64,000 bases of DNA from Athripsodes cinereus (Eukaryota > Arthropoda > Insecta > Trichoptera > Leptoceridae). The position numbers and the translations under genes are program-made. The stretch covers positions 10,915,290 through 10,979,289 of the forward strand of contig OX388316.1 of the NCBI GenBank assembly GCA_947579605.1, in the 5' to 3' direction. Of this stretch, positions 38,368-51,600 are shown piece after piece. The notes under the pieces were generated by a model. That model was given only the letters and a program-made list of their open reading frames with translations. It was not told the origin of the DNA and searched no databases. How positions within the stretch are numbered: the stretch's first letter is position 1; the number at the start of each line of letters is the position of its first letter.

Positions 38368-38706
38368 ATGTAAATAAAAACAAAAAACTTTGTAGAGTTT
38401 TGCGATGTACTTTTATTTAGTGACCAGGTTTCGACATGTTATGTCTTTTTCAAATTTTCAAAAGAGTTTGAAAAAGACATAACATGTTGAAACCTGAGCC
38501 CCTAGACAAACATGCACTTGGCGATCGACTACAAACGAATTTTCGCCTGTAACTGCAACAATAACGCATAATTATATGGTACATGTAGGTAGATTGTCGA
38601 AAAGTTCGCCAGTAGCCGATCGCTAAGTACGAATTGTCTACGGGCTCTGGTCACTGAATAAAAGTACATCGTAAAACTCTACAAAGTTTTTTGTTTTTAT
38701 TTACAT
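38368..38706. mobile_element. Fold-back element with nested hairpins
   Basis: Outer arms of about 57-60 bp (38368-38424 and 38648-38706, containing CAAAAAACTTTGTAGAGTTT and its inverse) enclose two further inverted repeats. These are a hairpin at 38425-38496 (CATGTTATGTCTTTTTCAAA and inverse) and a fold-back MITE at 38496-38647. Single-stranded, this would form a stem with two side hairpins. No coding frame. Confidence 0.75.
38496..38647. mobile_element. Fold-back MITE, copy 2, nested
   Basis: Arms start GAGCCCCTAGACAAA and end TTTGTCTACGGGCTC-like, with CTTGGCGATCGACTACAAAC inside, matching the family copy at 37447-37558. It sits exactly between a hairpin and the right outer arm of the 38368-38706 structure. 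Confidence 0.7.
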
Positions 38707-38718
38707 TAAATTATGGAG

Positions 38719-38813
38719 TTTTTAAATAAAATGTTTAAACTTGAATCACTATGTTTATATGTTACATTAATTTAAATTAATAGTGATTCAAGTTTAAACA
38801 TTTTATTTAAAAA
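38719..38813. repeat. Perfect 33-bp-arm hairpin
   Basis: The left arm 38719-38751 and right arm 38781-38813 are exact inverse copies containing AAATGTTTAAACTTGAATCA. The loop is 29 bases. Direct repeats of AAATTATGGAGTT (13 bp) lie at 38708-38720 and 38856-38868, as if duplicated on insertion. Confidence 0.8.
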
Positions 38814-39354
38814 TGTCTAGAAATTGTTACATAGTTAATGCCTCTAAAATAAGTGAAATTATGGAGTTCTACAAAATAAACAGTAATAGAATACAAAAAT
38901 GACACAGTCTTGTTATACAATGTCTTTGCCCCTGAGTTGTAAATGGACATTGTTTGGAGACCAAGTTAGTGGTAAGTTATAACAAAGTACATATTATTTA
39001 TTCTATTCAAATTCTTCTTAAATTGTCATTTATTAAAATATACAGATTACATTATTATATTCAAAAAGTCTAAAGAAATTTGCAGATTAACATCAGGTTA
39101 TTTGTTACAAATGAAATAGTTGTTTATAGTTACGTTAGCATTTATTTGGGAAAAACGAAATCTCAGTTGAAGATATTGAATGTTTTCTACAAAATACCCT
39201 ACAAAAAAATAGACTGCTATATACCTATCTATATAACCTAACACGTTGAATACAATATTTTTATTTTATTGTCAAAAGTTAGTATATCTCAGAGGCGGGA
39301 TTACTTTTTCCATATTGTTCACGCTTTATACAAATGTTCATACATATTTGAGCA

Positions 39355-39570
39355 ACTATTAATATCCCACAAGTGGGGTAGCCAGCAGACCAGCCACACG
39401 CTCTATGTGTCAAAATAAAATAAGACATTTAGGATGGATAGTGAACCTTTTCGCTGAAATAAAGATGTATAATGTCTTTATTTTTTTCACCACCTGCCTT
39501 TTACGGGACAGTTGAAAAGTTACGGAAAAGAGTGGGAGACAAATTCTTTGCCGGATGCTCCACGGTGTTT
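39355..39570 (-). repeat. Dispersed repeat, reverse copy
   Basis: Inverse of the 3770-4012 repeat: CACCTGCCTTTTACGGGACA, GGAGACAAATTCTTTGCCGG, and CCCACAAGTGGGGTAGCCAG at the left. It confirms the repeat is at least 200 bp long. Confidence 0.65.
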
Positions 39571-39594
39571 TTTAGAGTTAAAAAATTGCCTTAG

Positions 39595-39795
39595 ATTGAG
39601 ATCGAGAAATTCAAGGTTCGAATCCCGTTACCAACCTACTTCACTTTCTTGGCACCTATAGGAATATTGCTTACTGTTTCGAAGGCAGAGTAAGTCGGCA
39701 ACGGGCTTCGAATCTTAAATCTACTGAGTGAAAGCCTAAGACTTGAGCATCTAGCTCCCAGTCACCTTATAAATTTATTGAAAAAAAAATAGGTA
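39595..39795 (+). mobile_element. Possible tRNA-derived SINE
   Basis: Box B GGTTCGAATCC at 39615-39625 is followed by about 150 bases of body (CGAAGGCAGAGTAAGTCGGC) and an A-rich tail (39780-39790). Box A upstream is not convincing, so the call rests on box B and the tail. Confidence 0.45.
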
Positions 39796-39799
39796 AATA

Positions 39800-41477
39800 T
39801 CTTTTATTGAGACAAAGTATGAATAATTTTTGTAAAAAGAAATATAAAATAATATAAATAATTAATTAAACCAATATGAAACTTTACTTATATATGTATA
39901 GATAAATCTGTAATACAAACTTAAAAACAATACGACTACACTGAAGTTCCTGTGAAATGTATCATGACCGTGGTGGAATATTCAAAACAAGGTTACATTT
40001 TAGCAAATATGCAATGCATGACCTAAATGGTAATCATGGCAATACCATGATCATGCATGACAATCTGCTGGTATATCTTTACAAACAATAGAAACATTTT
40101 TTAAACATCAACAAAAATAATAGGAGTAAAATTTATAAAATGTCAATAAAATATATTCAAGATATAATTTCTTTGTTTTATGACTAATTCTTTGTAATTA
40201 GTATATTAAATAAATACATTTACTACAATATATTATATCACAATCAACAGCTCTGGTTCGCATCTTTAGTATTAATAAAGACAAAGAAACTAGAAAAGGT
40301 AGTCACCTTTATGTAAGAGAATATCTCGAGTTTCATTATCACTTATTAACCCCTTCTCTGCCGCAAATACTTGCACTTACACATTGTTTTATAATACACT
40401 GAAGTACGCATTACAACGCATACAGCTTGAGGTTTCCCATCACACTGCGCACAATTTTAAATCACAAGTATTTATGAATTAATCAAATATACATGTAACC
40501 AGCCTCAAGGAGCAAGACATTGATTGTCTTTTAACAATATCAATTAGTAAAGAGGCATTAAAACATACTGATGAGATACCATTTGGCGTAGCGTATATGC
40601 CCATTATAAACTAGATATTTTGTACATATTTGGCATACCGTGCAAGGAGAAGTCTAGTATCTGTCAGCTGAGGGGTTAACTCACACTAGATTTAAAAGCA
40701 TTGTATTATTTAAATCTAATAATGCAAAGAGACTGAATTCTTTGTAAGAATGAGGCCTCTGTATCACTTTTTAAGTATTAAAGCTAAGCAAGTACAGGCA
40801 GATATTAAAACTAACACAAGGCGCAATGTGTGTTTCACTTCTTTCCAATCTATATCCAAGTGTGATATCACAATTGAGTTTATCAATATTCTCTTTGCGT
40901 TTCAAAGTGTTAAGATTTCCAAATCTAAAAGGCATTATAACAATAGTGTGCTTACTAGTAAACTGTTAGTAGCTGCAACATTTAATTGCTATAGAATTTG
41001 AAAAATAAGATATCAGGATTATAAAAGTATGATACTTATGAAATTGGTACCGAAAATTAAAGATTGAAGAAGAATTTTCTTGAAAGATTCAAATAATTCC
41101 TTAAAGAAAAAGTTCACTAGAGAAATGCATTTATAGTAGGTTAGAGTTAATCACATGATTAGAGAAAAATTCAGCGGAAAATTTGATGTGGGCATTATAT
41201 GAATCCAAGGATATTGAAATGTTGTACTAAAACATGGACACAGACTTTGCAGTTTTGTGACAGCAGAATAGATACAGAAAAGAAATGAACCCAATCCACT
41301 TGCATGCAAAGATGTTATAACTAGGTATCACACCAAGGCTATAATTACATTTTTCTATTCTAAATAAGAATCGTATGATGTGATAATTATTATAAAAACA
41401 AAATAAAAATACATTGGGGATTATAAATAATATCTTAAATTTTACACAACTCCTTAATGTTAAACGAAGGAGATTAA
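39800..41477. other. Convergent gap between inturned and F-box copy A
   Basis: AT-rich with no recognisable gene. The 83-codon frame at 40750-41001 has no family features I know. The 3' UTR of F-box copy A occupies an unknown part of the right end. Confidence 0.5.
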
Positions 41478-43679
41478 TCACACGTTTGGAATATTAACCA
41501 CAACTTGTGCATTGGCAATTTTAGATCCATAATGCCCTGCCCAATATTGCAGATCTCGTCCAGTGTGCTTAAACACAATATATTTGACACCAGGACCATA
41601 GTTTTTAAAGGTGTGCGACATCTGAAAATAAAATTAAATTAAGGTAAGTACTGAGATAATGTACTAATTATTTAGGAATATCAAAAATAGTGAAAAAAGG
41701 AAACAAAAAATAATCACCACATGCCAACCATTGGTGTGTAGATCATCTCTCATATATATTTCTTTATTTATCTTTTCAACTATATTTTTAGTTTCATCCA
41801 AGAGAAGCACTTCCATTTTATAATAAGCTGCACAATCCCATCTGGCTGCATACCTGTAAAACCAGGAAACAGTATGCAGATAGATATTCACAAAAAATGC
41901 ATAACTAATTAGTCGTGAATTGTATGAGAATGGAGTCATTCCTAAATAAAAATCAAAACCTTTCAAACAAACCAATTTATAACGACAACGTATTAATGTC
42001 AATATTAGTTCTATGGTGTATCTACTCCATATGATATATATCACTAAAATGTCTGTAGAGTTTTGTAATACCTAATACAAAATGTAAAGCACACCCGTTT
42101 TCGTCCGACCAATAGACAACTATATGGACCAACTGAAGAAGGACATGAACTAAGGAACACACGTAGAACTAAAGAGACTAGCTGAAAATAGGGAGGAATG
42201 GAGAAGAAAATCCAAACTCATTGCAAACATATGCTTGTATGTGTACAAAGTTAAAATGTTGAAGCTTTTAACTACAGGACTGAACATAAAATATTACCAT
42301 TCAGAAACATTTATTTCTGGCTGAAATTGATCCATGATAGTGGAATGTACTCCGTTTGACTGCAAACAAATTATTTGTTTCATCTCGCAATCACCATAAG
42401 ATGTAACAAAGCAGTGAGATGGCTCTTCATATGTTGCATCATCTGGCCTCACAACACCGGCTGGTGGATTCTCAACTTTAATTCTATCTCCTCCTAAAAA
42501 TATTTTCAAATAAAAATAAACACTTCAATATGCACCTATATATCTATATGATCAAGCAAAAATACACCATGTCATGAAACATCATTTTTCAACAAGACCA
42601 AATTTTTTTAAAAAGAATTCTGTATGTGGGAGCGAAACTACATCGTATCAAACTTTGGCAAGAGTGATTTATCATTTCCATCAATATTTGACATAGCGTA
42701 TTTTCTCTCTGACAAAAACTCTTAAATAAATCTTTTAATAACTTCTGAATGATAAATATAATTATATTAACACATATATGTACGTAAATTTAAATAATTA
42801 TTTTAAAATGTGTCCAATTATAGTTAATATCTAATGTGTAGTTTCATGTTTCCTTAATTCAAATTTCATTTGAATTTAGTGATATTATAGTAAGACACTC
42901 TTCTTCTTCTCGTGCTGTATCAGGTCCCCCCGACGTTGGCCATCACTCTGGCGAAAGCTTCTCTATCTTGCGTGACCCGGAACAGCTCCCCCACATGTCT
43001 CATCCCGGTCCAGTCTCTTATGTTGCGCAGCCAAAACGTTTGCCTTTTACCAGGACCACGCTGCCCTCAATCTTCCCCATCAGTATGAGCTGGAGCAAAC
43101 TATACTTATCTCCCCGCAGAATGTGACCCAGATATGAAATCTTACAGACCCTAGCTGTCTACTGCAATTGGCTCTAAGATATTACCTCAAATATTTATAT
43201 GAATATATTTACCCAAAGTATGGATTGAATATTATGGGCAAAATAAAAAGAAATTATGTACCATTCTGTAGTATTTGCCAATGCTTGAAACGGTGTTGTC
43301 CTGAATTATTTTTTAGTAGATTACGATTGTATCCAATATTGCAACATATGCCTTGATAAACCAAGTCTGGTAGCCTTCTGCACGGTTTGCCACTTGTTAA
43401 TCTATTCAGCAATCCTCTCTCCGCTTTCAATTTCCACACCTCATGTTGTATCAATTCCTTCCACTTTTGACAGACGTACAAACAGTTCTTCAGTAAGTCT
43501 TTGTAATGAACATAACTTAAAATCTCTACCAAGATATCATCATGCAGAAAAATGTCATTAAGGATGGAGCCATTGTTTAAAACTTCATCTGGACGGTATC
43601 TTTTGCTACTAAATCTTTGAGACATATTTGCATCCTCAGTTTTATTATCCATTTTTACTTTTGTTTCATAATTACCCAT
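41478..43679 (-). CDS. F-box protein with FBA domain (FBXO2/6-like), copy A, 4 exons
   Basis: Predicted substrate receptor of an SCF ubiquitin ligase. Vertebrate FBXO2/FBXO6 bind high-mannose glycoproteins for ER-associated degradation; carrying that role to this protein is inference. Exons: 43262-43679, 42298-42493, 41718-41853, 41478-41621. Phases 1, 2, 0 close to 894 nt (297 aa). The F-box is at about residues 44-90 (DDILVEILSYVHYKDLLKNC then VCQKWKEL). The FBA domain follows, opening with RNLLKNNSGQ...WQILQNG and ending with HTFKNYGPGVKYIVFKH and YWAGHYGSKIANAQ. The Tyr-Trp pair that contacts chitobiose in Fbs1/FBXO2 is retained (QYWAG). The start is an ATG at 43679; the next Met, ten codons in, is also possible. 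The donor after exon 3 (GTGATT) is weak, but the paralogue splices at the equivalent place. Confidence 0.88.
42100..42230 (+). pseudogene. LINE C-terminal fragment (family 2)
   Basis: A frame with one stop reads YMDQLKKDMN then GTHVELKRLAENREEWRRKS, the typical end of a LINE reverse transcriptase protein. It lies in the intron between exons 3 and 2 of F-box copy A, on the opposite strand. Confidence 0.6.
42895..43155 (-). pseudogene. LINE C-terminal fragment (family 3)
   Basis: Minus-strand frame contains FWLRNIRDWTGMRHVGELFR then VTQDREAFARVMANVGGT, a common LINE tail in insects. Upstream frames are disrupted. It is inside the first intron of F-box copy A. Confidence 0.65.
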
Positions 43680-43764
43680 ATCCAGTAATCCTAAAACACA
43701 AACATGATGACAATTTAATAATAAAAATAATTTATGATTAATCTACCTACCAATTTATTTCCTC

Positions 43765-43985
43765 ATACCGCATCCCAAGTGGGTTAGGCAGAGAGAATGG
43801 AACACCATATAGATCTGTCCCAAGATATTTCCGTTGCTTCATCTACATCCATGCAACTTCTCACATACGCACGTCGATTTCTCTTACTCAACACACGCCC
43901 GCCCTTGAGAATTTGATTTACGTGATCAAGACACATAGTTTTCGGATGCCCGCAATTCCTCACACCCCTTCTTTCCGACAAGTAT
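43765..43985 (-). pseudogene. LINE C-terminal fragment (family 1, second copy)
   Basis: Frame MSERRGVRNCGHPKTMCLDH then ILKGGRVLSKRNRRAYVRSC and DRSIWCSILSAYPTW matches the fragment at 19895-20135. It lies just upstream of F-box copy A. Short tail-only copies lie at 58310-58350 and 58948-58990. Confidence 0.75.
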
Positions 43986-44688
43986 ACCTATTATTTTTGT
44001 CATCCTTCCCCCTATATCTATCTATTAATATTTTGATCATCTTTATATTTGAAACATCTCAATTCTATTCTACATTTAAAGGCCATTCACTCGTTTACAA
44101 ATGATTAGGGATTAAAAGGATTCAAGCACAATAAGCACTATTTTCGTCATTCATTTGATTTCACAATCAATTGTAATAAAAAATCATTTGACTTCATGAT
44201 CTGGATTATAGAAAGGAGATGTAAGGCACTAAAGACTTAAAATTGATTCATAAATATAACACTCAATATTATAAACCTTACGCAAATATGAAAAATATTC
44301 AATTTGACTCTCTGTTGTTTGACAAGCAATTGATTACCATATGAATGGATTCTCTAATGTCCTATATTTTGATAAATCAATTGTTTATTAATAGGTGTAG
44401 TATTGTAAATTAGAGTTTGAAAGACAAATACAGTAAAATCTAGCATCTTTGCTATGCCAATATTCTGAAATAATAAGATAAAGAATATATTATCTGCTTA
44501 TATGACTTTTAAATAAATTATTATTTCATATTATCTGGGATGAAACCACAAACATTAATAAAAAAATAAGATCAAAAATTGAGTCAAAATATATTTACTA
44601 CCCTAACACAATATGCCAATGCATATTCATCAATCACAGCTATAAATTATAATCTGTGATCCCAAGCTTCTTAGTAAATAAAGACAAT

Positions 44689-44822
44689 GGGCTAGTTGGA
44701 AGATATTGCTTCTGCGATAAGCTCGCCCATTGCACAATATCATTTATTTGTATCACATTATTTTGTAACTTTGTAATTATGTATGCTCTTTATTGTGCAA
44801 TAAAGTTTATAAATATTATGAT
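44689..44822 (+). repeat. AATAAAG-tailed dispersed repeat, copy
   Basis: GGGCTAGTTGGAAGATATTG, CTTCTGCGATAAGCTCGCCC, and the tail GTGCAATAAAGTTTATAAAT. It lies in the gap between the two F-box genes. Confidence 0.7.
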
Positions 44823-45774
44823 TGTGTGTAATGTAAAATAATGACAATATTTACCTGAACTACAATTAGGCCAATTCCCTAAACACGGAGACGAAACAAC
44901 TCAAATATTGAAAGTTTATGAGTCATCGGCAAAAAATAAGCATTAAATAATTATCGCACATCTATTCCAGTCATACACAGCTGATGGCTGATACACGTAA
45001 GATTGACGTTTCGGAGCCGTCATGTTTACACCCGATCACTATTATTTTGTTTGACGCCGAATTTTCAAAATGGTATAGGAATTTGAAGTATTTCAAAAAC
45101 TCCTATGTACTCGGTATTTGTACCGACAATTATTTTCGAATCAGTAAGTATCGGGTACTTTTCCCAAGTACCCGATAATTTATCTACCAATTACAGACTA
45201 AATACAATAACTACCAAAAACTACTAAAAACTACCAAAGAAATAAAAACTACTAAACATTCTTGCCAATGCCTCAAAACTACATCTTTAGTGTGGCCATG
45301 ACCAAAAAAGTAGGAAACATGGCCACACTATGAGTAGGAAACTACCAAATCTGGTCACACTGTTGACGTATTCTCTTTACTCGGGCACACGACAGCAGCC
45401 GAATCGATTTCGTGTTCACATTGGCCGCGTATTTATAAAAATTACGGGAGTATTTTTTCTCAAGCAGCATTCAGATTGTTTCACTTTGGATCTATTCAAA
45501 CTTATTCATCTTATGCTTTCTCTGGCATGTCAATACTCATGGTCATGAATGATATCATGACATGACAACAAAAAATAATTAAAAAATAGCATTTATTAAA
45601 AAAAACAAAGTTAATAAAATTCCTGTAAGTACACAACAACATGATCAATTTGTTTTTAAATTTGATATTAAATACTAATTGAATTGTCCTGAATCTGCAG
45701 TTTTCATCCCATTATAGGGTCCTTCAATACTAAAATCAGAAATAATAAATGCCATCGCAACTTCTGATAATGGA

Positions 45775-46190
45775 AAGGCGTGTGATGTAGATGAAATTCT
45801 CGCCGAAGTATGAAACTCATTGAGGACGAAAATATTGACTACCTGCTGAGATTATTTAGCACAATTTATGATACAGTGATTGTTCCCCAGGACTGGTAAA
45901 AATCAACTTATGTGACACTACCTAATAAACAACACACGAGAAAATGAAATGACTATCACCTGACTAGTTTAATGAGTCACCCATTGAAATTGGTTCTCAA
46001 AATCATTCATGCAAGAATCAGAGCAAAATTCGAGCCCTTGGTGATTCTTTTGGTATGAGAGAAGCTTTATTGACAATCAATGTCTTGTTGCAAAATTGCA
46101 AAGACCAACGCAAAGCAATGTTTGCTTGCTTTATTGATTACGAAAAGGCGTTCGACAGAGTGAGGCATACTGAATTGATTATAATTTATT
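45775..46190 (+). pseudogene. Degraded LINE reverse transcriptase fragment
   Basis: Broken frames show DEILAEV, then NIDYLLRLFSTIYDTVIVPQ, then REALLTINVLLQNCKDQRKA and ACFIDYEKAFDRVRHTELI. The last contains the conserved FIDYEKAFD of LINE reverse transcriptases. Several stops and shifts make it non-functional. Confidence 0.75.
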
Positions 46191-46199
46191 ATTACATAG

Positions 46200-47660
46200 T
46201 TGATTGTATTATTTTTCTTGATTAATTCTATAATAATTGTTAGATAAACTTATTATTGTTAGTTCTTTTTACGCGGCGGCAGAATTGCCATCCACACTTC
46301 TCAGCATTATACAACCAGATAAGTCTCCATATGATCAGTCATGGTCACACAAAAACTTAACAGTCTAATGCCGGGAAAAATTCACCTATCCAGATATACA
46401 GGATATCAAAGGATTAGGCTCAAAACGCGGGATCAAAATACCAGCATTGTGCCTGAAATATCCGTGTTCAAAAACTTTTTTACAATATTACAAGTGTTTA
46501 TTATAATAGATTATTATTAATTTTTATTATTATTAATTGATTAATTTTATTATTAATAATTCATTCTTTCTGTCCATGCAATGTGACAAAATAACGTCTA
46601 TTGTTTTTGTTCCTGATTTTGTTTTTGATTTGATCTATTTGTGTCTTAATGTCAGGATTATTTTGGAAATATTTGTAGTATTTTGTAGTACCTACATAGT
46701 ACAGATTAAAATACATCTGTTTTTTGTTGTTGGGTTTGATCCTGGCATCTTGATGTAGCTGACTCAGAGATTAACCAATTACGCCTGTAATGTGGCGCAC
46801 CTTTGTATTTAGGTACCTAGGTACTTATGTTTCTGTTGTTTATCTTCTGTTTTACATTGTATTAGATGTGAATGTTGGTGTATGTTTGATTTGAATAAAA
46901 TAAATATCTTCGAATCTCTTCAATATTATTCAATTCATAAGAAATATTGATTACTTACCTATTATCATACTACGATTATTAAAAAAAAAAAATAAGAAGG
47001 GGGCAGTTGCTGCAGTTTAGAAAAAATGCATAATATTTATTTTTGGTTTATTTAAAAAAAATTACAGGACACAGACAGTTATATTAATACCTAAAAGAAA
47101 GAAGACAAATATACGATTCAGGCATTCGTTGGCTCCCTTTTTCTATTTCAAACTAGCATTTAAGGGGTGTACCCTTCCATATCCGTGGATGTTTCAGGAA
47201 TGGTAGTTCCTATGTCATCCTCACTCATCGTGCAAAATCTTTATTTATATGAGAGGCCTCAGAGATCGCCTAAAGGGCTCTCCCCGAAAAAACCTCTCCA
47301 TAGTTAATTACAGCCGTTAATGTCCCTAAAGGTTTTACAATATTTCTTAAAACTAAAACAATACATTCTTACATTCTAATTTACAGTTACGTATTACTAC
47401 GTACTAAGACTGCTTAAACTGTCACAATTTTGTTCAGGTTTATTACCAGCACCAGACAGACAATACATATACGAGTATCTCGATACGACGACATCTGCAT
47501 GCTACGCAGTCTCAATACAGCACCTGGAACACTTATATCACAAAATTGAAACAGTTACAAGAGAATATACCTATATAAATAAATGTACAAGGTAAGCACA
47601 AACACCCGTGATCATCAAATTGAAAGGAGTCATGTCAGTCTCAGACATTGTTAGCTCATT
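46200..47660. other. AT-rich gap with probable retroelement 3' sequence
   Basis: No gene seen. From about 47040 the sequence may be the 3' untranslated part of the R1/Jockey-like remnant to its right. GGTACCTAGGTACTT (46812-46826) is the kind of short motif common in lepidopteran DNA (recollection). Confidence 0.4.
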
Positions 47661-47667
47661 CAATACC

Positions 47668-48240
47668 TTATAGTATAGAGCCTGGCTGGCGCAGTAGCTC
47701 CCAGTTAGACTTCCATTCTTCAACAAACTTTACAAAACATCCGAAGTTTGTAGGGCTTAAAGATAGTTCTCCAAACCATGCAGGTCGAGGAGTATCCAAT
47801 GTTAGGCCACTCATCATAGTATTCCTCGCTTTTTTCATGATTTCGCAGTCCCAAAGAATGTGATCAGCGTATTGAGCACCTCTACCACATGGACACCATG
47901 GTTCATCAGCAAGATTGAGCTTTGCATTTAGATCACCATGACCCGTAACCAGCTGCGATGAGAAATGGTCCAACATGATAAATCTGCATTTCATTCGCAC
48001 TCTGATATCGGGGAAAAAGCAGTAGACAAGTCTACCATTTGTTCCCGAGTCCCAGCGTTCCTGCAACACCTCCACTGTTCTCTCATGTATTTCGATCATA
48101 GCCCTACTCAAGTCTTCTCTGCCTTTCAATGGTCCAAGCACAAGTCCAATTCAACTGAATTATTCAACTGAACACTCCAGCCTCAATCTGCGCTTTGATG
48201 CAAGTTGACGCACCTCAAGATCGGCAATAACCGGCAGACC
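47668..48240 (-). pseudogene. R1/Jockey-type LINE C-terminal remnant
   Basis: A frame of 157 codons ends in CPCGRGAQYADHILWDC, the Cys/His motif at the C terminus of R1/I/Jockey-type proteins, preceded by FSSQLVTGHGDLNAKLN. A frame-shifted PVIADLEVRQLASKRRLRLE lies upstream (48170-48236). The 3' untranslated part may extend left to about 47040, where the sequence becomes T-rich (poly(A) on the minus strand). Confidence 0.7.
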
Positions 48241-48601
48241 ATCACTTGCCGCTGTTCATAAGGCTCCTGTAACACATAGGAGGGGATATCTTTGTCCTCT
48301 GAGGAGACATGAAGCGACGGATCCAACAGAAAGTCTGTGCGACCACACTCGTGCAGCATATGAAACTAGCAGTATCGTTTTCGCTAAATTACTTTTTAAT
48401 GACTGAACTGAATTCTTGGTATTAAATTAAGTACGTTTTATATAAGAATTTCCGTAGCTACTTTCTGATATGACTCATTACAATTAAAATATTTTTGTTA
48501 GTAAATAAGATACGATATTGGACTGGAATGAGAGTTGTGGAGAAGTTAGAAGAGAAGTATACCTATGCGTCCCTTCGTTTTCAGCTCTTTTGTGAACGAA
48601 T

Positions 48602-51600
48602 CTAATCGCGTATAAAATTAACTACAACTTGAGCATTCGCCATTTTGGATCCATAATGTCCCGCCCAGTCAACCCGTTCATTTCCAGAGTGCTTGAATGC
48701 AACATACCGGACCCCTGGACCATAATTCTTGAATGTATCAGATACCTGGAAAAAATGAAATAAAAATATCATAATTAAGCCATCATGTTTGAAGACTTTG
48801 AAAATCTGAACAAGAAGCAATACTAAGAAGGCTGTAAAAAGCAAAAAAAACTATGTACGTAGGCAATATTTAAAAAAAAAATTAAATACACTATAAACAT
48901 TGATATAACAACAAAACAATATTATAAATAGTAAAATGCTCCCTCTATAAGCAACTAAATGCTTGTGCGGAGGGAAACTTAATGTATGTAGATACCCATG
49001 TGCGGAAAAAGTTGGAGAAAACTCATGCATATCAGTACCTATATGTATCTGTCCCTACATTTTTTTAAGCAGTGCATACCTCACAATTTGTAGATACATA
49101 ACTTACATATCAACCAAAGAACTTAATAAGTGCAAAAAAATCAAAATATGGGGGTCATCTTATGAAGTTTTTTAATAACTGTGATCAAAGGCTTAATTTG
49201 TATCGTGAGTTTTTCTGCTGACATATTGCAAGTTTGGCTACACTCTTCAAAAAATTGTGACTGTTAAAGTACACTTCATAATATATTGATTATCCATGAG
49301 AACATATTCATATGTGTTGTATTATAGATAATAAGTGACGCGATAATCGTCTGTGAAGGTTTCCATCAATAGTCTGCGATTCAGTGATCTTCCATTTCAA
49401 CTGGTCATGTATTGGAGTAGAAACTTGGTATTCATACTAAGAGTCAAACACTGATCGGTCACTGCACGTATAAAACGCCAGTTTGTAATCTGAATAAAGT
49501 TTAGTGTTGGCTGTGTCCATTACTTTAAGTGCATATAGTGTCTAATTATTTCAAACTAGATGTTCCTATCCGGCGTCGCCAGGGTGAATTTCAAGCCTAT
49601 TTTGATTAGAATAAAATAAAAATGTAAAATAAAAACAAAAATAAAATGTAATCATGATGCATATGAATACTAAATAGGATTGATACGTGATTCCAATATT
49701 ATGTCGATATTAACATGACAAGATTTTCCAGTAGTTTTATTTTTTCATATAAACCATTTACGAGTACAACAAAAAAAGCTGTTGATGGTGGATAAAATAT
49801 TTAAAAAAAAATCGTTAAAGCAACACGTGACAGCGGAACTGTCATACAAACGGCATTTTCATACAAAAATACAATCCAAACTTTCCGACTATTCCGTAGG
49901 ATTTTACAAAAAATTTCTTTCATGCAAACCGTCTCCTGATAATTACGAACACAACAAAAAAAGAATTAGCCAATTCGGTTTAGCCGTTCTCAAGTTATGG
50001 GGGAACATACATGGTAAATCAATTTTTATTTATATAGATATTTGGTACGTACCTATAAAATATTGTAACATTAAAATTTGTTTACCTTTTTCCAGACCTC
50101 AGGGTGTACTCCACACGTCATGAATTCTTCTTTTACAACATGCTTACGTATCACAGTTTTGTTTTCATCCAAAAGATTTACATGTAAGCTGTAGTATGAA
50201 GAGCAATCATACCTCGCTGCATACCTATAAGAAAATAAACTATATTTTATGCTTTATCCATAATTTGTTCGTCTGGTGTGAATTTCAGTTAATAATCTTA
50301 CTTGAATTAGGAAAGAAGAAGTCATCAAGACCAAGTTACATTATATCACACGTCTTTCAGTTACATCAAATTTGGTAAAAATTTGAATGTGTATTCTATT
50401 ATATTTATTTTATTTTTATTTTTTATTTTTGCAATCTTAGCGAATCAAACAGTCATAACAATTAATACACTCAACATATGGACCAGCAAAGATTCCACAC
50501 TTACCAGAAATTTCTTAGTCTTAAGAAAAAAAGTACAAGTTAAATTTAAAAGTTAAAAATTAAAGTAAAAATTAAAAATCCTAAATCAATAGAAATTAAA
50601 ATCAAAATCACCAATCCAGGAGGAGTTACAAAGCCCAGTAAAACACACAATCAATATCCAATTTTATTTTTATTTATTTATTTATTTAAACACAATATAC
50701 GGCAATTGCCTGTATAAGTAATATAAGTATACAGATAAACTTTACAATATCACATAATCATTCAACACATGTACAAAAATATCAAAACAAACAAAACATA
50801 GCTATAAGTACTCCAGTTTAAGTCAATAAATAAAAATGAAAATTTAAATACAGAAACAATAAATTCATTAAAAAATACATTCATAAGCCATATACCTACC
50901 CAAATCAATTATATTCAATCATACATCCAATCATCATAAAAACAAAAACAAAAGAGGAACGCCATAGCTAACACACAACAAATCATTTATACAATTTTCA
51001 GTCACCGGCCAAACACTATGTATCAATTCAAAAATCCACCCATAAAATTATACACACATACATACACACATACAACTTATACAAATTTGAGTCGCAAATC
51101 AAAAAAATAAAATTGAAATACAAATGCAATAAAGTGATTCAAAAACAAATCCGCAAAAAAAATACATACATAAAAATAAAATATAATAATATAAAAAAAA
51201 TATATCTACAATATACAAGAAAATGTCCCAAGGATTCTATGATCGAGAGAGCCATGCCTTCAAGTACACCTCTCCATCCCCTGCTCAAATGGAAGTGATC
51301 GTATAAATATTGCCAAACAGTGAGAGACCAAGATCAAATGGAATTAAAAAATGTAATTTCCATTATATTGATTTTTCATTGTCTTTTGTCTCTCAAGGAC
51401 ATTTTCAATCTCAAAATTTAAAACAATATGCGTATGCTGAATGGAGTTTGCCATATTGTTACTATGTTTAATACTAATCTTCAAACAGTTAATGTCTAAG
51501 CTCAGGATTAATCAATATCGGAATTGTATGATGTGATTCGTTGTAAAATTGACTTCAATTAACAAGACTTATAAAAAAATAAATAATTAATATAATGATA

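Noticed and set aside
38719..38813. MicroRNA precursor
   Set aside because: Perfect 33-bp arms flanked by direct repeats fit a transposable fold-back better than a microRNA hairpin, which normally has mismatches and bulges.
43168..43356. Plus-strand frame over F-box copy A exon 1
   Set aside because: It is antisense to a coding exon with a clear FBA motif and has no features of its own.
49782..50123. 113-codon plus-strand frame near F-box copy B
   Set aside because: Lys/Ser-rich with no recognised domain and antisense to exon 3 of the F-box gene at its end.
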